From NCBI GenBank assembly GCA_029266615.1, contig JAQSWN010000129.1, positions 1-32,619 of the forward strand: 32,619 bases of DNA. Reading direction: 5' to 3'. Below the pieces are notes generated by a model that searched no databases, had not been told where the DNA came from, and worked only from the letters and a program-made list of their open reading frames with translations. Below are positions 31,747 to 32,619 of this stretch, in pieces; position 1 is the stretch's first letter, and the number at the start of each line of letters is the position of its first letter. This DNA comes from Polyangiaceae bacterium. GTDB lineage: Bacteria > Myxococcota_A > Polyangia > Polyangiales > Polyangiaceae. The translations under genes and the position numbers were made by a program.

Positions 31747-31961
31747 GCCGCCCTCGCGGCTTCGCGCAGATACTTCGCCAGCGCGATGCGCGGGATCAGA
31801 ACCTGGCTTCCTTTGTCGTGCTGCAGTGATGGCAGCTTGCCGACGCTCAAGTATCGGTAGAGCTGTCGGACCGAGACGCGGAGGAACGCGGCAGCCTCGC
31901 CGCTGGTGCAGAGCGCCGGAAGCTCGGCGACGGCTTGGTCGGCCCAATCCTTGGTGTTCAT
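31743..31961 (-). CDS. Excisionase/HTH_17-type DNA-binding protein
   Basis: 72 aa from the ATG at 31961, which follows GGAGG at good spacing and overlaps the upstream stop (ATGA). LCTSGEAAAFLRVSVRQLYRYLSVGKLPSLQ then SQVLIPRIALAKYLREA is the standard winged HTH_17/excisionase pattern. It may be the recombination directionality factor of the element or a regulator. A partner integrase is not in the window. A second HTH_17 gene lies at 19258-19554. Confidence 0.85.
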   Translation of the reverse strand: MNTKDWADQAVAELPALCTSGEAAAFLRVSVRQLYRYLSVGKLPSLQHDKGSQVLIPRIALAKYLREAARAA

Positions 31962-32143
31962 GGCCGCGCCTCCAACGTCGGGAGAGCGCGCCAACGCTGC
32001 TCGATCAGCGTCACAGTGCCTTGCTGCGCGCAGCCGAGCAGAGCGCCGGCAAGGGCCAGACGAGAGACTTGAAGGTCTTTGGCTACTGGCTGAAGGCCGC
32101 GTCGTTGGACGTCGGCGAGAATGGATTGAAAAATAGCGTGCAC
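31958..32143 (-). CDS. Small HTH-like regulator, first of a coupled trio
   Basis: 61 aa from a GTG preceded by GAGGTG. GLQPVAKDLQVSRLALAGALLG resembles a helix-turn-helix. Its stop overlaps the excisionase start by four bases, and that gene in turn overlaps the zinc-ribbon gene, so the three are likely translated as one chain. The upstream ~280 bp are non-coding and should hold the promoter. No family is named. Confidence 0.6.
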   Translation of the reverse strand: MHAIFQSILADVQRRGLQPVAKDLQVSRLALAGALLGCAQQGTVTLIEQRWRALPTLEARP

Positions 32144-32422
32144 GGCAACACCTCAGGTGAGGGGTCTTTTCCGTGCGGCGCTCTAGTCAGGGATTCTTGG
32201 CTCACGACGGGGCCCAGGCCGTCGACTCTTGCCGCCGTACACTTCACCGGGTATCGGCACCGGTTTTCGCGTTACTTCAAAATCAGCGCATAGCCGCGCC
32301 GGCGGGCCGTGCCGGCATCGGGGGTTGGTTTAGCCCGACGTCTGAAACGTAACACGACACACGAAGCACCCCCAAAAATTACTTTCGCAGCGTCGTCACA
32401 GCGCAGCGCAGCGCAACGCCAA
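32144..32422. other. Non-coding region upstream of the HTH/excisionase trio
   Basis: No supported gene is seen. The region contains a short CCTCA/TGAGG inverted repeat next to 32151-32162, an AT-richer patch around 32371-32392 and three tandem GCGCA units at 32401-32415. It should contain the leftward promoter for the trio. Frames on both strands stay open across part of it (32144-32290), but they lack ribosome sites and family features. Confidence 0.4.
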
Positions 32423-32619
32423 CTAGCGAGCCCCGCGCCCGCCGGGCCCGCGCGGGAAAGCGCCATAGCCAAACGGCAGCGGCGAAGGCGGCGCGGCCGC
32501 TGCACGGGCGGCCTTCGCTGCCTTGTCGCTAGCCTTGAGCGCCAGCATCGCGGGGAGAGCGGCGAGCTTGGCCAAGTCTTCGTTCGGGAGGTCTTTGGGC
32601 GACCAGGCTGCAGCCTCCT
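32423..32619 (-). CDS. C-terminal end of a gene cut by the window edge
   Basis: The last 64 residues of a minus-strand gene are visible, ending at the TAG at 32423-32425. The visible part begins within AAAWSPKDLPNEDLAKLAAL, continues with a Lys/Ala-rich helix and ends in a Pro/Phe/Gly/Arg-rich tail (PFGYGAFPRGPGGRGAR). The segment SPKDLPNEDLAKLAALPAM resembles a short linear helix rather than an enzyme core. Its strand matches the phage operon, so the element continues beyond the window. Family not recognisable from the tail. Confidence 0.55.
   Translation of the reverse strand, partial: EAAAWSPKDLPNEDLAKLAALPAMLALKASDKAAKAARAAAAPPSPLPFGYGAFPRGPGGRGAR

Larger units (their letters stand above)
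16544..32619. mobile_element. Phage-like integrated element beside tRNA-Arg (right end outside window)
   Basis: From the 3' end of tRNA-Arg onward the gene content changes from host-type lipoproteins and enzymes to compact, overlapping small genes. These include tail-type proteins (tape measure, hub/spike, beta-helix spike), a replication-type ATPase, several small HTH proteins and an excisionase-like gene. Genes near the tRNA (16.6-20.9 kb) look like accessory cargo. No integrase, terminase, portal, capsid or lysis gene is recognised, and no attR is visible, so the element is either incomplete or continues past 32619. The left limit at the tRNA is inferred from context. Confidence 0.7.

Noticed and set aside
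31826..32293. Plus-strand frame of 155 codons near the right end
   Set aside because: It is antisense to the HTH and excisionase genes, which have strong start signals and overlapping stops. Its product shows no domain.
32401..32415. Three tandem GCGCA units as an iteron set
   Set aside because: Too short and GC-simple; likely a random slippage product in a non-coding gap.
16544..32619. Second copy of the tRNA-Arg 3' end as attR
   Set aside because: I looked for the T-arm/acceptor sequence to the right of the tRNA and found none; the distal end is presumably outside the window.

Overview
The window looks like high-GC chromosomal DNA from a myxobacterium, most likely a Polyangiales/Sorangium-type member of the Myxococcota. 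This is inferred from protein style: many secreted lipoproteins with a lipobox followed by long Gly/Ser/Ala-rich linkers, a DUF1592/DUF1552 pair, c-type haem lipoproteins and short mixed-strand transcription units. No marker gene gives a firm taxonomic assignment.

Left part (1-16.5 kb) is ordinary host chromosome. In order it holds: a secreted metzincin-like lipoprotein protease; an NAD(P)H-dependent FMN reductase; a translationally coupled DUF1592-type (CxxCH) and DUF1552 (Tat-exported) pair; a two-TM secreted Pro-rich protein; an SMP-30/gluconolactonase-like lipoprotein; a CBS-pair protein divergent from a phosphoribosyltransferase; a GT-B glycosyltransferase followed by a DUF2141 secreted protein; a Cys-rich lipoprotein; a two-TM small membrane protein; a GH128-type glycosidase lipoprotein; a di-CxxCH lipoprotein; an alpha/beta hydrolase; a small lipoprotein; and a RidA-family gene overlapping a fold-type III PLP enzyme of the D-serine dehydratase/D-threonine aldolase family. 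The block ends with tRNA-Arg(TCG) at 16467-16543.

Right part (16.5-32.6 kb) is a phage-derived or phage-like integrated element beside the tRNA. Next to the tRNA is a small accessory zone with defence-like character: a KAP-family P-loop NTPase with membrane segments, a two-gene HTH unit, a frameshifted remnant of a Schlafen-type AlbA_2 domain, and a membrane-anchored protein with a HEPN/DUF4145-like tail. From about 32.6 kb down to 20.95 kb nearly everything reads on the minus strand as tightly coupled genes (ATGA/GTGA overlaps): several small HTH regulators, a zinc-ribbon protein, a DnaB/RepA-like ATPase, a 427-bp non-coding region, small DNA-binding and coiled-coil proteins, a beta-helix tail-spike-like protein, a tape-measure-like protein and a hub/spike-like protein. 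No integrase, terminase, portal, capsid, sheath or tube gene is recognisable here; some may lie beyond the right edge.

The most striking unexplained structure is in the non-coding gap 29232-29658. It holds ten copies of an 8-bp GGGAACCG-type motif in both orientations, an AT-rich hairpin inside the array, and a separate cluster of GGCGAACG half-sites nearer the downstream HTH gene. It sits directly behind the replication-type ATPase gene, so it is a candidate replication origin with iterons or a large multi-site operator.
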